From Parapedobacter pyrenivorans_A (GTDB lineage Bacteria > Bacteroidota > Bacteroidia > Sphingobacteriales > Sphingobacteriaceae), in the NCBI RefSeq assembly GCF_041925275.1, contig NZ_JBHEUZ010000001.1, positions 434,001 to 498,000 of the forward strand: a stretch of 64,000 nucleotides of DNA, given 5' to 3'. Below are positions 9,390 through 18,450 of the stretch, piece by piece; the first letter of the stretch is position 1; every line of letters starts with the position of its first letter. The position numbers and the translations under genes were made by a program. Under the pieces are notes generated by a model. It was given only the letters and a program-made list of their open reading frames with translations, ran no database searches and was not told the origin of the DNA.

Positions 9390-11738
9390 TCAAAACGGCA
9401 TCCCGATCCCGAAATTATACTGCATGAAATTGTACCGGTCGGGAGCATTGGTAAGGCGATATTGTTCTTTAAACACCCGGCTATTGAAAAATTCCGAGAT
9501 TACCCATTGCCGTGCCCCACTAAACTGCGGGTCGCGCACCTTTATCCCCGCGTCCAGCCGGATAACAAAATAATCCAGGTCAAACCGTAGGCCCGCGCCG
9601 GCACCAATGGCAAGCTGCCTGAGAAAGCGGTCGAACTTAAATTCGCCCCCCGGGTTCAATTCATTTTCATTGATCCGCCAAATATTACCGAAATCGGCAA
9701 AGGTTGCAGCTTTCAGTTTGGCACCAAAAATATCGTTTACCACCTTAAATCGATATTCCACGTTTCCTTCGAGCTTAATCTCGCCCAATTGGTCAAGGTT
9801 GCGGAAATTGAGGCGAAGGCTCGGATCAAGCACCTCTCGGTTATAGTTGCCCGGTCCCAGGGTACGCGCCTGCCATGCTCTTATACCATTCATACCTCCG
9901 CCAAAGAAACTTTTCTCGAAAATCAGCAGGCTCGAGTTGTTGCCATAAGGGATGGCGACCCCCGGATTGAGCCGCACAACAAGTTGCCTATCGCCACCCA
10001 GGTAGCGATAATACCGAATATCCGTTTCCACCTTTGCATACTGCAGGTAGGGCACCCCCATGATTTCCTTCTCACCGTCTACATTTTGTTTGAAATCGAT
10101 TACCTTCCCCGCCAGTCCCAGCAGATTACCACTCAAGTCCAAGGCGCCGCGGAAGTAGAGAAAACTTTCGAGCCTCGAAAGCCGGATGGCATTTACGGTA
10201 TAAGCATACTGCGAGCCCAACCCAAAATAAGCCCTGTTGTTGCTACGCACATAAAGCAAAAAACCCTGGTCAATCAGCCGCTGGGCAAATTCACCGGCTA
10301 GCCGGCCATAGCGATATTCGAGCACCACGGGGGTCAAATTATGTTGTTTGTACCGGGTGTCAAACCAATTATACGATAGCGTGCCGCTGAAATACCGATT
10401 TGAATAGGTCTGGAATTGATCGAATGCCTGTACGTTTAATGAAAACACCGTCCGTGGCAATCCGCTCCTACCAACAGGGGGCACAGCGAATGGTGTAATC
10501 AACCGGGGCACGGTAATGTTTACGCCCACTTGGAAATCGTTGTTGAATACCCTGTCGAGCAGACCACCGGGTAACCGTGAGTCAAACAACACACCGTAGC
10601 GCAACTTCACTTCCAGTTGCTCCAACCCGCCGAAAAGGTTACGGTGGGTAAAGGTATTTCCCATGTTGAAACCGCTCATACCGGCATTGAACGTATACTC
10701 GCCTTCTATCTGGTTGCCCATGTAGGGTCTTGGTACCAGCTCGTAGTGTACGTTCAGCCGATTAGAATCTATCTTTTCATAATTGATTTTCACATTGCGG
10801 AAGCCATTCAGTTCATAGAGGCGATCGTAGGTAAGGTTTTCCGAATTGGCATTGTAGGTATCTCCCTGCCGATGGAACAGATACCGCGCAATAGGGGCGG
10901 GTCTGAAGCGGCCGGTATAGTCCTTAAAAGCGATCTGCCCCTCCAATCGGGCCTCGCCGGGTACTGTTTGGTTAAGGTGCTGCCGATCATGCCGCACGAC
11001 CACAAAACTGCTGTCGATGTAAAATTTGGCGTGGTTAGCCCGTCCTTCAGGATTATCTACGATAAGCCGTACATCGGCTTGGTTGCGTTGAAGGGCGGAA
11101 TCGACATCCACGCGCATATACTGCCGCAGGTAGTCGTAATACCCCCGTTGGCGCATCAACTGGTAAACCCGTTCGCGCTCGACCACCAGCGAATCCGCAT
11201 CGTAGCGCACGCCGGGCTTGATAGGGCTCGATGCACTAAGCTGCTCGGTATACAGGCGCGCCAGTGCCGTATCGGCGATATCGACCCCCACGCCCCTAAG
11301 GGTAAACGGTTCGCCGGGAGCCACATGGAAATACAGGTGCGCGCGTTTACCCCGCCGTACGATCTTCTGGTTTACCGCAGCATTGAAATAACCCTTCGAT
11401 GCCAGGTAGCGGCTGATCTGCTGGGTAGAGAAATCGACAAGGGCACTATCAAGGATATGCGGCGGCTCCCCCACGTTGCGGATATTCGTTGTCCGGTACT
11501 GCCCTTTTCGGGCATTTGCTAGGTTATATATAAACAGATTTATGTGCGAATTGGGACGTATTGCGGGTGGAATATATGCCTGGGCCTCTTCAGCAAACCG
11601 GGAGTCGATGCCATCAATTTCTACTTTGGTTACCAGTGCTTGGTCGGCCTCGAGCAAACGTGTGGAACGGCACGATGCAAATAATACCAGCAAAAGCATT
11701 ATACTTGCATACGTAAAAAGACAATCCCGTTTAACCAT
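9390..11738 (-). CDS. tamL: TamL-like BamA/TamA-family outer-membrane assembly lipoprotein
   Basis: An Omp85-superfamily protein for inserting proteins into the outer membrane or for lipid traffic across the envelope. Starting at the ATG at 11738 it has 782 residues: a lipoprotein signal peptide with lipobox LFASC near residue 18, POTRA-like repeats over the first 300 residues or so, and a long C-terminal barrel ending in Phe (FGIGMPF). The lipobox is what separates the Bacteroidota TamL form from TamA. A longer frame from a TTG at 11753 is possible but would run into the divergent gene. Its partner TamB is not in the window. Confidence 0.87.
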   Translation of the reverse strand: MVKRDCLFTYASIMLLLVLFASCRSTRLLEADQALVTKVEIDGIDSRFAEEAQAYIPPAIRPNSHINLFIYNLANARKGQYRTTNIRNVGEPPHILDSALVDFSTQQISRYLASKGYFNAAVNQKIVRRGKRAHLYFHVAPGEPFTLRGVGVDIADTALARLYTEQLSASSPIKPGVRYDADSLVVERERVYQLMRQRGYYDYLRQYMRVDVDSALQRNQADVRLIVDNPEGRANHAKFYIDSSFVVVRHDRQHLNQTVPGEARLEGQIAFKDYTGRFRPAPIARYLFHRQGDTYNANSENLTYDRLYELNGFRNVKINYEKIDSNRLNVHYELVPRPYMGNQIEGEYTFNAGMSGFNMGNTFTHRNLFGGLEQLEVKLRYGVLFDSRLPGGLLDRVFNNDFQVGVNITVPRLITPFAVPPVGRSGLPRTVFSLNVQAFDQFQTYSNRYFSGTLSYNWFDTRYKQHNLTPVVLEYRYGRLAGEFAQRLIDQGFLLYVRSNNRAYFGLGSQYAYTVNAIRLSRLESFLYFRGALDLSGNLLGLAGKVIDFKQNVDGEKEIMGVPYLQYAKVETDIRYYRYLGGDRQLVVRLNPGVAIPYGNNSSLLIFEKSFFGGGMNGIRAWQARTLGPGNYNREVLDPSLRLNFRNLDQLGEIKLEGNVEYRFKVVNDIFGAKLKAATFADFGNIWRINENELNPGGEFKFDRFLRQLAIGAGAGLRFDLDYFVIRLDAGIKVRDPQFSGARQWVISEFFNSRVFKEQYRLTNAPDRYNFMQYNFGIGMPF

Positions 11739-11743
11739 TGACA

Positions 11744-12496
11744 ATGCTTTCAAAACCGCAAATCCGTGCCGTTACGTCGCTTCAGCAAAAAAAATTCCGC
11801 CGGGAGCACGGGTTGTTCATTGTAGAAGGCGCAAAATCCGTCACGGAATTCCTCCGTTCCGACTATCGCGTCCAAACGATTTACCATACCGCCCAAGCGG
11901 CTGCAAAATTGCCTAAAATCCCGCAAAATATAAAATCGGTCGAAATCGATGAACAGGCGTTGCAACGCATCAGCGCCCTTAAGACCCCACAGGGCGTACT
12001 GGCATTGGTGGCCATACCCGATCATCTACCTCTAACCGGCGATATGCTGCGGAAAAATTTCCATTTGGTACTGGACGATATCCAGGATCCCGGCAACCTC
12101 GGCACCATCATCCGTACGGCCGATTGGTTCGGCCTCACGCGCGTAATCTGTTCGATGGGTTCCGTGGATGCCTACAATCCCAAAACCGTGCAAGCCACCA
12201 TGGGGTCATTGGCACGCATGGAAGTACACTATACAGATATTGCCAAGCTCGTGGCCCATTCGCCGGTACCGGTTTTCGGCGCTGTACTTGACGGCAACCC
12301 CATCTACGACACGGATTTCGGTGTGCGGGGATTGGTGGTACTCGGTAATGAGGGTAATGGCATCGGCCCGGCGGTATTGCCACACATTACCCACCGCGTC
12401 ACCATTCCGCGCGTTGGTCACGCCGAGTCGCTCAATGTGGCCATTTCAGCTGCGCTCTTCTGTGCCGAACTGGCGAGGGAGAAAGGCGGTGCGTAA
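11744..12496 (+). CDS. TrmH-family (SPOUT) RNA 2'-O-methyltransferase
   Basis: Methylates a ribose 2'-OH in rRNA or tRNA using S-adenosylmethionine. The 250-residue product has an N-terminal substrate-binding domain and the SPOUT knot motifs in order: PGNLGTIIRTADWFG, then LGNEGNGI, then the cofactor loop with AESLNVAISAALF. The ATG at 11744 is preferred to a TTG two codons upstream. The start lies only five bases from the divergent tamL ATG, so its promoter must sit inside tamL; a near-match -7 box (TATACTTG) is at 11700-11707. The exact target nucleotide is not predictable. Confidence 0.92.
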   Translation: MLSKPQIRAVTSLQQKKFRREHGLFIVEGAKSVTEFLRSDYRVQTIYHTAQAAAKLPKIPQNIKSVEIDEQALQRISALKTPQGVLALVAIPDHLPLTGDMLRKNFHLVLDDIQDPGNLGTIIRTADWFGLTRVICSMGSVDAYNPKTVQATMGSLARMEVHYTDIAKLVAHSPVPVFGAVLDGNPIYDTDFGVRGLVVLGNEGNGIGPAVLPHITHRVTIPRVGHAESLNVAISAALFCAELAREKGGA

Positions 12497-12554
12497 ATAA
12501 GCCTCCTATCAAAAAATATCGTATTTTCGAAGCAACTTTATCTAAGTACCGGCG

Positions 12555-13343
12555 ATGGGCAAAACATATGCATTGGTAACGGGCGCGAGCCAAGGGTTGG
12601 GCAAAGCTTTTGCGCTGGAATTGGCTAAGCGCCAAATCAACATCATCCTGGTTAGTTTGCCAGGTGAGGGGCTTGATTTCGTAGCGGCACAAGTGGCCGA
12701 ATTAGGCCAAGAGGCCTATTGCTATGAGACTGACCTCACGCAGAAAGCGAGCATTGTGGCGCTGGCCAATTGGGTCAACGAACGGTTCCCGCTATCGATC
12801 TTGGTCAACAACGCGGGCTGCGGCGGCACCCGGCGGTTTCAGGACGTCGACGTCGACTACCTCGACCGCATTATCCAGCTCAACGTCAAAGCCACCGCCC
12901 TGCTCACCCACCAATTGCTGCCCAATCTCATGAAAAGCGATCAGGCTTATGTGCTTAATGTGGGCAGCGTAGCTGCATACAGCCCTATTGGGTTCAAAAC
13001 CGTGTACCCGGCGTCTAAGGCCTTTGTACACAGCCTCAGCCGCGGCCTTTACCAAGAGTTTGCCGATAGCAATGTATTTTTCAGTGTGGTCAATCCCGGT
13101 CCCATGATGACAAACGCCGATTCATCAGCCCGCCTGCAGCAGCAGGGCTTTTTTGCCACCATGGGTTTGCTCACCCCCGAAGAGGTCGCCGCCATAGCCA
13201 TTCGGCAGCTTTTCAAACGGGATACACTGATCATGCTCAACTGGGTAAATAAACTGACATGGATGGTCATGAAATTCCTTCCTATCTACATCCGGCTTCC
13301 GCTACTTACCAGGGCGATGAAAAAGGAGGTTAAAGGCGTATGA
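12555..13343 (+). CDS. Short-chain dehydrogenase/reductase (SDR)
   Basis: NAD(P)-dependent oxidoreductase of the classical SDR family, 262 residues. The cofactor-binding motif is TGASQGLGKAF near the N-terminus, the NNAG motif is present (LVNNAGCGG), and the catalytic Tyr-Lys pair appears as YPASK. A C-terminal hydrophobic stretch (WVNKLTWMVMKFLP) suggests membrane association, as in some lipid-modifying SDRs. The stop overlaps the next gene's start as ATGA, so the two are translationally coupled and probably act in one pathway. Substrate unknown. Confidence 0.9.
   Translation: MGKTYALVTGASQGLGKAFALELAKRQINIILVSLPGEGLDFVAAQVAELGQEAYCYETDLTQKASIVALANWVNERFPLSILVNNAGCGGTRRFQDVDVDYLDRIIQLNVKATALLTHQLLPNLMKSDQAYVLNVGSVAAYSPIGFKTVYPASKAFVHSLSRGLYQEFADSNVFFSVVNPGPMMTNADSSARLQQQGFFATMGLLTPEEVAAIAIRQLFKRDTLIMLNWVNKLTWMVMKFLPIYIRLPLLTRAMKKEVKGV
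13323..13330 (+). promoter_or_regulatory. Strong Shine-Dalgarno site of the epimerase gene
   Basis: AAGGAGGT lies nine bases before the ATG at 13340, inside the last codons of the SDR gene. Such a complete anti-16S match is uncommon in this window and supports both the overlapped start and coupled translation. Confidence 0.75.
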
Positions 13344-14314
13344 AGGTATTGGTTACCGGTGCAAATGGCCTGCTCGCCACCAATACCATACTCATCCTAC
13401 TATCCCGCGGTTACGAAGTGCGAGGGCTTATCCGCGACACCCGCAAATTTCTCCTGCCCGTCCATGACCGCCTGGAGTTGGCCGTCGGCGACATCACCGA
13501 TGCCGTATCGTTGGATCAGGCCGTGACCGGCTGCGATTATATCATTCATTGCGCCGCTACGACAGACCAACGCCTACTCCGTTACGATGACTATCACCGC
13601 ATCAATGTACAGGGCACCGAGAACATCATTCAGGCCGCGATTAAGCACCGTGTCAAAAAAATCGTCTACGTGGGCACGGCCAATACCTTCGGGTACGGCA
13701 CCTTGGAAGCACCGGGTAACGAAGCCCTCCCCCCAAGCGCGCCTTTTGCCGATGCGTGGTACGCCAAAAGCAAGCTCGAAGGGCAACGCCGCATACTCGC
13801 CGCTGCCGATAAAATCGTCACTACCATCGTGAGCCCCACCTTCATGATCGGGCCGTATGATGGGAAACCCAGCTCAGGCACCATCATCCGCATGGGTTAT
13901 GGCAAGCGGGTGGTTTTCCACCCACCGGGTGGAAAAAACTTTGTCAACGCCCAAGATGCAGCCAATGGCGTGGTGGACGCTTTGGAGAAAGGCCAGCATA
14001 AGGAAGCTTACTTGTTGGCGGGCGAAAATCTCACCTATCGGGCATTTTTCCAAAAGCTAAGTGCGCAAACCGGACAGCAGACGCTACTGGTGCGCGTCCC
14101 TCCCCTATTACTGCGCATGGCCGGGTACCTCGGCGACCTGCTCCGCTGGCTTGGTGTCCATACCGCCCTGTCAAGCGTAAACATGAAAATTCTGTGTGTC
14201 AATAACTATTATACCAATAAGAAAGCAAAAGCGGAGTTGGGCACGGCGTTCACTCCTATCGAAAACGGTATTGATGCCGCGATTTCCTGGTTTAAGAGTC
14301 ACCGATTATTGTAA
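13340..14314 (+). CDS. NAD-dependent epimerase/dehydratase (extended SDR)
   Basis: Extended SDR of 324 residues resembling dihydroflavonol-4-reductase/3beta-HSD-like members. It has the glycine motif TGANGLLATN at the N-terminus and the active-site Tyr-Lys as YAKSK (about residue 140), followed by VSPTFMIGPYDGKPS, which is typical of this group. It overlaps the preceding SDR by four bases and has a strong ribosome-binding site. A hydrophobic C-terminal region could interact with lipids. The pair may reduce a lipid or isoprenoid substrate, but that is inference. Confidence 0.88.
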   Translation: MKVLVTGANGLLATNTILILLSRGYEVRGLIRDTRKFLLPVHDRLELAVGDITDAVSLDQAVTGCDYIIHCAATTDQRLLRYDDYHRINVQGTENIIQAAIKHRVKKIVYVGTANTFGYGTLEAPGNEALPPSAPFADAWYAKSKLEGQRRILAAADKIVTTIVSPTFMIGPYDGKPSSGTIIRMGYGKRVVFHPPGGKNFVNAQDAANGVVDALEKGQHKEAYLLAGENLTYRAFFQKLSAQTGQQTLLVRVPPLLLRMAGYLGDLLRWLGVHTALSSVNMKILCVNNYYTNKKAKAELGTAFTPIENGIDAAISWFKSHRLL

Positions 14315-14319
14315 ATTTG
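14312..14319 (+). promoter_or_regulatory. Candidate -7 box before the small outer-membrane protein gene
   Basis: TAAATTTG matches TAnnTTTG and overlaps the stop codon of the epimerase gene, 25 bases before the next ATG. No convincing -33 partner, so this is tentative. Confidence 0.35.
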
Positions 14320-14344
14320 GTATACCCTTTGCATAATAACGGGT

Positions 14345-14890
14345 ATGAAACAGAAACAACATACAAATCGAGCGCTTTTTTTCGCCGTTATGGTGATGGC
14401 ATTTACACCGGGTGTCTATGCCCAACAGCGCGCTACTGAAATCAATCCAAAAAACTCCTGGATAAAGGCCGGCATCAATGTAGGCCTGCCAATTGCCGAT
14501 CAGGCCGACCAAAGCAGCTTTGCACTTGGGGCCGATATCAAGGGGCAGCTCATGTCTACGCCCAATTGGGGGCTCGGCCTCGCATCTGGCTATACGCACT
14601 ACTTCCCAAAAGAGGGGCACGAAAACTTCGGGTCGGTGCCGGTTGGCATCTTTGCCCGTTATTACCCGGCCAGCCAAGGGTTTTTCGTCGGCACCGACGT
14701 GGGCTACAGTTTCCAGACGGGGAGCGACCTCAATGGCAACGGCGGCATGTATGTACGGCCGCAGATCGGTTACCACAATCGGTTGTGGAACATTTTCGGG
14801 TTCTACAACGGCATTTTCCGGAAAGATGAAAACGGTGGTAATCTGCAGCAGGTAGGTATCGGGACCACTTTTAATATCATGTTCGATTAA
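14345..14890 (+). CDS. Small outer-membrane beta-barrel protein, unknown role
   Basis: 181 residues with an N-terminal signal peptide (about residues 1-27, ending PGVYAQ) and then alternating polar and hydrophobic strands rich in Gly and aromatic residues (GLGLASGYTHYFPKEG, VGYSFQTGSDL), as in eight-stranded barrels of the OmpA/OmpX/Porin_2-like superfamily. No catalytic motif is seen. It lies 30 bases after the epimerase gene and is followed directly by a strong terminator. Function unknown. Confidence 0.82.
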   Translation: MKQKQHTNRALFFAVMVMAFTPGVYAQQRATEINPKNSWIKAGINVGLPIADQADQSSFALGADIKGQLMSTPNWGLGLASGYTHYFPKEGHENFGSVPVGIFARYYPASQGFFVGTDVGYSFQTGSDLNGNGGMYVRPQIGYHNRLWNIFGFYNGIFRKDENGGNLQQVGIGTTFNIMFD

Positions 14891-14912
14891 CACCCGTTTA
14901 TTATACGACAAC

Positions 14913-14947
14913 AGGCCCTGTCATGGCGATGGCAGGGCCTTTTTCTT
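14913..14947 (+). terminator. Rho-independent terminator
   Basis: A 12-base-pair stem (AGGCCCTGTCAT with ATGGCAGGGCCT, one G-U pair) around a GGCG loop, followed by TTTTTCTTT. It lies 23 bases after the small outer-membrane protein gene and insulates the heme operon. Confidence 0.92.
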
Positions 14948-15083
14948 TGCCCCCCACGAAAAAACCTTATCGCTTTCATCTGTTTATTTTTTGTTTTCCA
15001 TTTGTCAGATGGAGCCTTTGATGATCAAAATAACCGAAGCGAAAGCGAAGCTCATTGACACCTATTAATTTTGAATACTTGTC

Positions 15084-15116
15084 AATAATCATTGCCCTGT
15101 GTGCTTAATGATTATT
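15084..15116. promoter_or_regulatory. Perfect dyad, candidate Fur/iron-responsive operator
   Basis: AATAATCATT and AATGATTATT are perfect inverted repeats separated by 13 bases. The half-sites resemble the GATAATCATT core of Fur boxes. It lies about 165 bases before the TonB receptor start. The rest of the gene-free stretch 14891-15248 holds the upstream terminator, this dyad, the short direct repeat AAGCGAAAGCGAAGC near 15038, a promoter and a second dyad; I see no gene in it. Confidence 0.5.
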
Positions 15117-15188
15117 TTAATCAAGTCGGGTTCGTTGCACTTTCAATAGCTTTTTTACAAAGCATGCACGCACAAAGCCTGAAAATTA

Positions 15189-15220
15189 TTTGTAATTAGT
15201 CTTAATAACTCATAAGTTTG
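15189..15220 (+). promoter_or_regulatory. Promoter of the heme acquisition operon
   Basis: TTTG at 15189-15192 and TAAGTTTG at 15213-15220 are separated by 20 bases, a very good fit to the Bacteroidota housekeeping promoter. Transcription would start about 22 bases before the receptor ATG. Confidence 0.75.
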
Positions 15221-15224
15221 CCCC

Positions 15225-15249
15225 TTTATTTATATAGAGTCTAAATAAA
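15225..15249 (+). promoter_or_regulatory. Inverted repeat spanning the leader and start codon
   Basis: TTTATTTA and TAAATAAA, perfect 8-base inverted repeats with a 9-base spacer, lie just downstream of the predicted start of transcription and include the A of the receptor ATG. It could be a repressor operator or a weak RNA hairpin masking the start. Confidence 0.5.
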
Positions 15250-17324
15250 TGGATAGACGGGTTCTTTTTTCGCTGTGTGTATTAGCCATCCCCGGCGTCT
15301 CTCTCGCGCAAGTAACCAGCACCGCCTGGGATTCCCTGCGAACAAAGGCGTTGGAAGAAGTGGTCGTAACTGGCCAGTATGAGCCGCAGTCTATCAAAAA
15401 CTCGGTTTATCGGGTGCGCACCATCAGCAATGAGCAAATCCGTTTGCGGGCGTCGACTTCTGTAGAGAACATCCTGAACACCCAGTTGGGTATGCGGTTT
15501 TCGAACGACTTAACGCTGGGCGAATCCGACATCCAGCTCATGGGGATGTCGGGACAAAATGTAAAAGTGCTGGTAGATGGGATACCACTGATAGACCGTG
15601 GTGCGACCAAACAAAGCCTCAGTCAGATCGATGTAAACAACATCGATCGTATTGAAGTGGTTGAGGGCCCGATGTCCGTTACTTATGGTACCGATGCATT
15701 GGCGGGCGTAATCAATATTATCACCCAAAAAGGACCGGCCGACGACAACTTGCTGATTACAGCCCGTATCCAGGAAGAAAGTGCCGGCAGTGAATACCGT
15801 GCCTTTTATGACGAAGGTACCCACAATGGCAACTTGGCCGTCAACTGGCAACATCACGGCTGGCTGGTAAAAGCGTCGGGAAGCCGCAACAATTTCGGGG
15901 GTTGGCAGGGCCTCAGTAGTGGCCGTACATTAGATTGGAATCCAAAAGACCAATGGCTCGCATCGGGCACACTCGGCTACCGTAACGGCTCGATAGATAC
16001 GTGGTACCGGTTGGATTTCCTGGATGAGGATATATATACGCCGGGTTCCATGAATCCAAACACGGGTGTGGCGGTAGACAAAAATTACCTTTCCGGCCGA
16101 TATACCCATACACTGCAAGCCCAGTGGGGCGTCAGCGAGCGGCTCAGTTTCTCGGGGTCCGCTTCCTATCAGGATTACGAACGGCGCACGCGGACCGTCC
16201 GCCACGATTTCCGCACGGGTACATCCGAGCTCACCACGGGCTCCGGCGAGCAGGATACGGCGGGATTTACGTCGGCTATGTTCCGCGGCACGCTGCAATA
16301 CCGGTTATCCGACATGGTTTCTTTGCAACCGGGTATCGAAATCAGCAGCAACAGTGGTACGGGCCAACGTATCGTTGGCCATCCATCTATCAATGACTAC
16401 GCTTTTTTCCTGTCGTCCGAAATCAAACCCACGGCTTGGATGAATATAAGGCCAGGCCTGCGTTTCATCAAAAATTCGGTATACGATGCGCCGCCGGTCA
16501 TCCCCTCGCTCAATACGAAATTCAAGTTAAGCCCCTCGGTTGATGTCCGCGCCGCTTACGCTCGGGGATTCCGTTCGCCGGCATTACGCGAACTCTATTT
16601 TACGTTCTATGATGCCAACCATTCCATTTCGGGCAATGAAAACCTGAAAGCCGAGTATTCCAACAGCTTCAATACGTACCTTACCTGGTATGGCGTAGAC
16701 CTCGGTGTCTGGCAACTCAGCAGCACCATTGGTGGCTTTTACAACGCGTTTAACAACCTGATTACCATCGGTCCCCACCCGGATAATCCGGCGGCAAACA
16801 CCTACATCAATATCGATAAATTCCGTACTGCGGGGAGCACCTGGGAAAACACGCTATATTGGAAAAATGTCGAAGCACTGATTGGCTTTTCGTACATCGG
16901 CCGGTACAACCGCCTCTCCGCAACCGAAACGAACATTCCCGACATGGTATGGTCGCCCGAAGCAAACGCCAACATCATGTATTACATCCCGAAATGGGGT
17001 GCCGGGGTGAGTCTCTTTTACAAGTTCAACGGTAAACGGCCGGATTACGAAGCGGTAACGCAGACTGACGGTACCATCGCACCACGCCGAACCGAGATTA
17101 ACGCGTATCACAATGCCGATATCAGCATCAATAAAAACATCACGCGGTATGTCACGATCGTAGGCGGCGTGCGCAACCTGTTCGATGTAACCCGTATCGA
17201 AAGCACTTCGCTCGTAGGCGATGGCAGTGCACACAGCGCGGCAGTCAGTTCGTTGCCCGTAAGCTATGGGCGTTCGTTCTTTCTCGGGCTGAACCTCCAA
17301 TGGTCAAAAAACAAAACACGATAA
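15249..17324 (+). CDS. TonB-dependent heme receptor (HmuR-like)
   Basis: Outer-membrane gated channel that takes up heme using TonB energy. 691 residues with a signal peptide ending VSLAQ, a plug domain (about 35-155, with VKVLVDGIPLID and RIEVVEGPMSVTYGTDALAG), and a 22-strand barrel. Heme receptors carry an FRAP box, a conserved His and an NPNL box; here F441-RSP, H458 in DANHSISG, and GNENL at 462-466 fit that pattern. It opens a plus-strand operon with HmuY, an ABC importer and HmuS. No N-terminal carboxypeptidase-like or signalling extension, so it is not a SusC-type or FecA-type protein. Confidence 0.93.
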   Translation: MDRRVLFSLCVLAIPGVSLAQVTSTAWDSLRTKALEEVVVTGQYEPQSIKNSVYRVRTISNEQIRLRASTSVENILNTQLGMRFSNDLTLGESDIQLMGMSGQNVKVLVDGIPLIDRGATKQSLSQIDVNNIDRIEVVEGPMSVTYGTDALAGVINIITQKGPADDNLLITARIQEESAGSEYRAFYDEGTHNGNLAVNWQHHGWLVKASGSRNNFGGWQGLSSGRTLDWNPKDQWLASGTLGYRNGSIDTWYRLDFLDEDIYTPGSMNPNTGVAVDKNYLSGRYTHTLQAQWGVSERLSFSGSASYQDYERRTRTVRHDFRTGTSELTTGSGEQDTAGFTSAMFRGTLQYRLSDMVSLQPGIEISSNSGTGQRIVGHPSINDYAFFLSSEIKPTAWMNIRPGLRFIKNSVYDAPPVIPSLNTKFKLSPSVDVRAAYARGFRSPALRELYFTFYDANHSISGNENLKAEYSNSFNTYLTWYGVDLGVWQLSSTIGGFYNAFNNLITIGPHPDNPAANTYINIDKFRTAGSTWENTLYWKNVEALIGFSYIGRYNRLSATETNIPDMVWSPEANANIMYYIPKWGAGVSLFYKFNGKRPDYEAVTQTDGTIAPRRTEINAYHNADISINKNITRYVTIVGGVRNLFDVTRIESTSLVGDGSAHSAAVSSLPVSYGRSFFLGLNLQWSKNKTR

Positions 17325-17360
17325 AAACACAGCGTTTAATTCACAGAAATCCGAACAAAA

Positions 17361-18449
17361 ATGAAAACAAAACACCACACATTAGCATACCTTAGCCTAG
17401 CTTTGGGTGTTGCCCTTGTAAGCATGTCGTGCACGCGCGACAATGATCCCGATCCGGTTATCCCGCCTTCGGAGGGAACGGAAATGACACTCAATGGAGG
17501 CGAAGGCGGTTCAAGTGCTGAAAACTCCGTATATGTCGACTTAAGCGCTGAGCAACAATCTGCCGTAAAACGAGATAGTTGGAACCTAGGCTTTTACTCA
17601 GGCAGCCAGTTCCGCGTTATCCTGAATAGTACTAACGGTTCGTCAGCCATCGCGGTTGATAAAACAGATATTAACGCGGTTTCTGCCAGTGACATTAACA
17701 TCGATGATTTGGCGATACCTTTGGGACAGCCCGGTGCATTCGATAATATCGATGATGTGACAGGGGACCTCTCCAAAACAGTGATTGCAGAAATCGCTGC
17801 GTCCGAGGCCGAAAACAAAGTTTATGTCATTAACCCCAAGGGCGGAAGCCATAGTGATGCGCTTTTGGAAGAAAACCTTTACAAGGTGCGAATATTAAGG
17901 TCAGGGAATGACTACACACTACAATATGCCAAACTAAGCGCCTCTACTTTTGAAACGTTGACCATACAAAAGGACACAGATTATAACTTCAAATACGTTT
18001 CCTTTGCGACCGGTCCGGCAACGGTGGAGCCGTCTAAAGCGGATTGGGACATCCAATGGACATGGAGTCTTTATTTCGGCGGAGCAGGTGAGACGGCCTA
18101 CCCTTACGGCTTTTCAGATTTGGTTTTCGTCAACCACCTCGCTGGGGTGACGACCGCAGAGGTAATCGTTGAAGAAGACGGAAGCAGTACGGGAAAACCC
18201 ACGTACGCCGATTTTTCGACGTCTGATATCAATAGCATTACGTTTAGTAACTCAAGAAACATAATCGGTTCCACATGGAGAGGAACGAGCCCTCCTAACG
18301 CAGTTGGCGCATTTACTGATCGTTATTACGTCATCAAGGATGCCGCAGGCAATGTATATAAATTACGTTTTAACGCGATGGGTGCTGGCGATGACGGCGG
18401 TCAACGGGGTTACCCCGAACTGGAGTACCAGCTTGTAAAACAAGGATAA
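17361..18449 (+). CDS. hmuY: HmuY-family heme-binding lipoprotein
   Basis: Surface or periplasm-facing lipoprotein that captures heme and hands it to the TonB receptor. The 362-residue product has a lipobox ending at C24 (LVSMSC), an acidic linker, then the HmuY fold signatures VYVDLSAEQQ, SWNLGFYSGSQFRVILNS and, near the C-terminus, YYVIKDAAGNVYKLRF. Longer than the 216-residue Porphyromonas HmuY, as is common outside that genus. It lies between the receptor (36 bases before) and hmuT (one base after). Heme-ligand residues cannot be assigned by eye. Confidence 0.9.
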   Translation: MKTKHHTLAYLSLALGVALVSMSCTRDNDPDPVIPPSEGTEMTLNGGEGGSSAENSVYVDLSAEQQSAVKRDSWNLGFYSGSQFRVILNSTNGSSAIAVDKTDINAVSASDINIDDLAIPLGQPGAFDNIDDVTGDLSKTVIAEIAASEAENKVYVINPKGGSHSDALLEENLYKVRILRSGNDYTLQYAKLSASTFETLTIQKDTDYNFKYVSFATGPATVEPSKADWDIQWTWSLYFGGAGETAYPYGFSDLVFVNHLAGVTTAEVIVEEDGSSTGKPTYADFSTSDINSITFSNSRNIIGSTWRGTSPPNAVGAFTDRYYVIKDAAGNVYKLRFNAMGAGDDGGQRGYPELEYQLVKQG

Positions 18450-18450
18450 C

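Noticed and set aside
15249..17324. SusC/SusD-type glycan uptake pair
   Set aside because: The receptor lacks the carboxypeptidase-like N-terminal domain and its partner is HmuY-like, not SusD-like; heme box residues are present.
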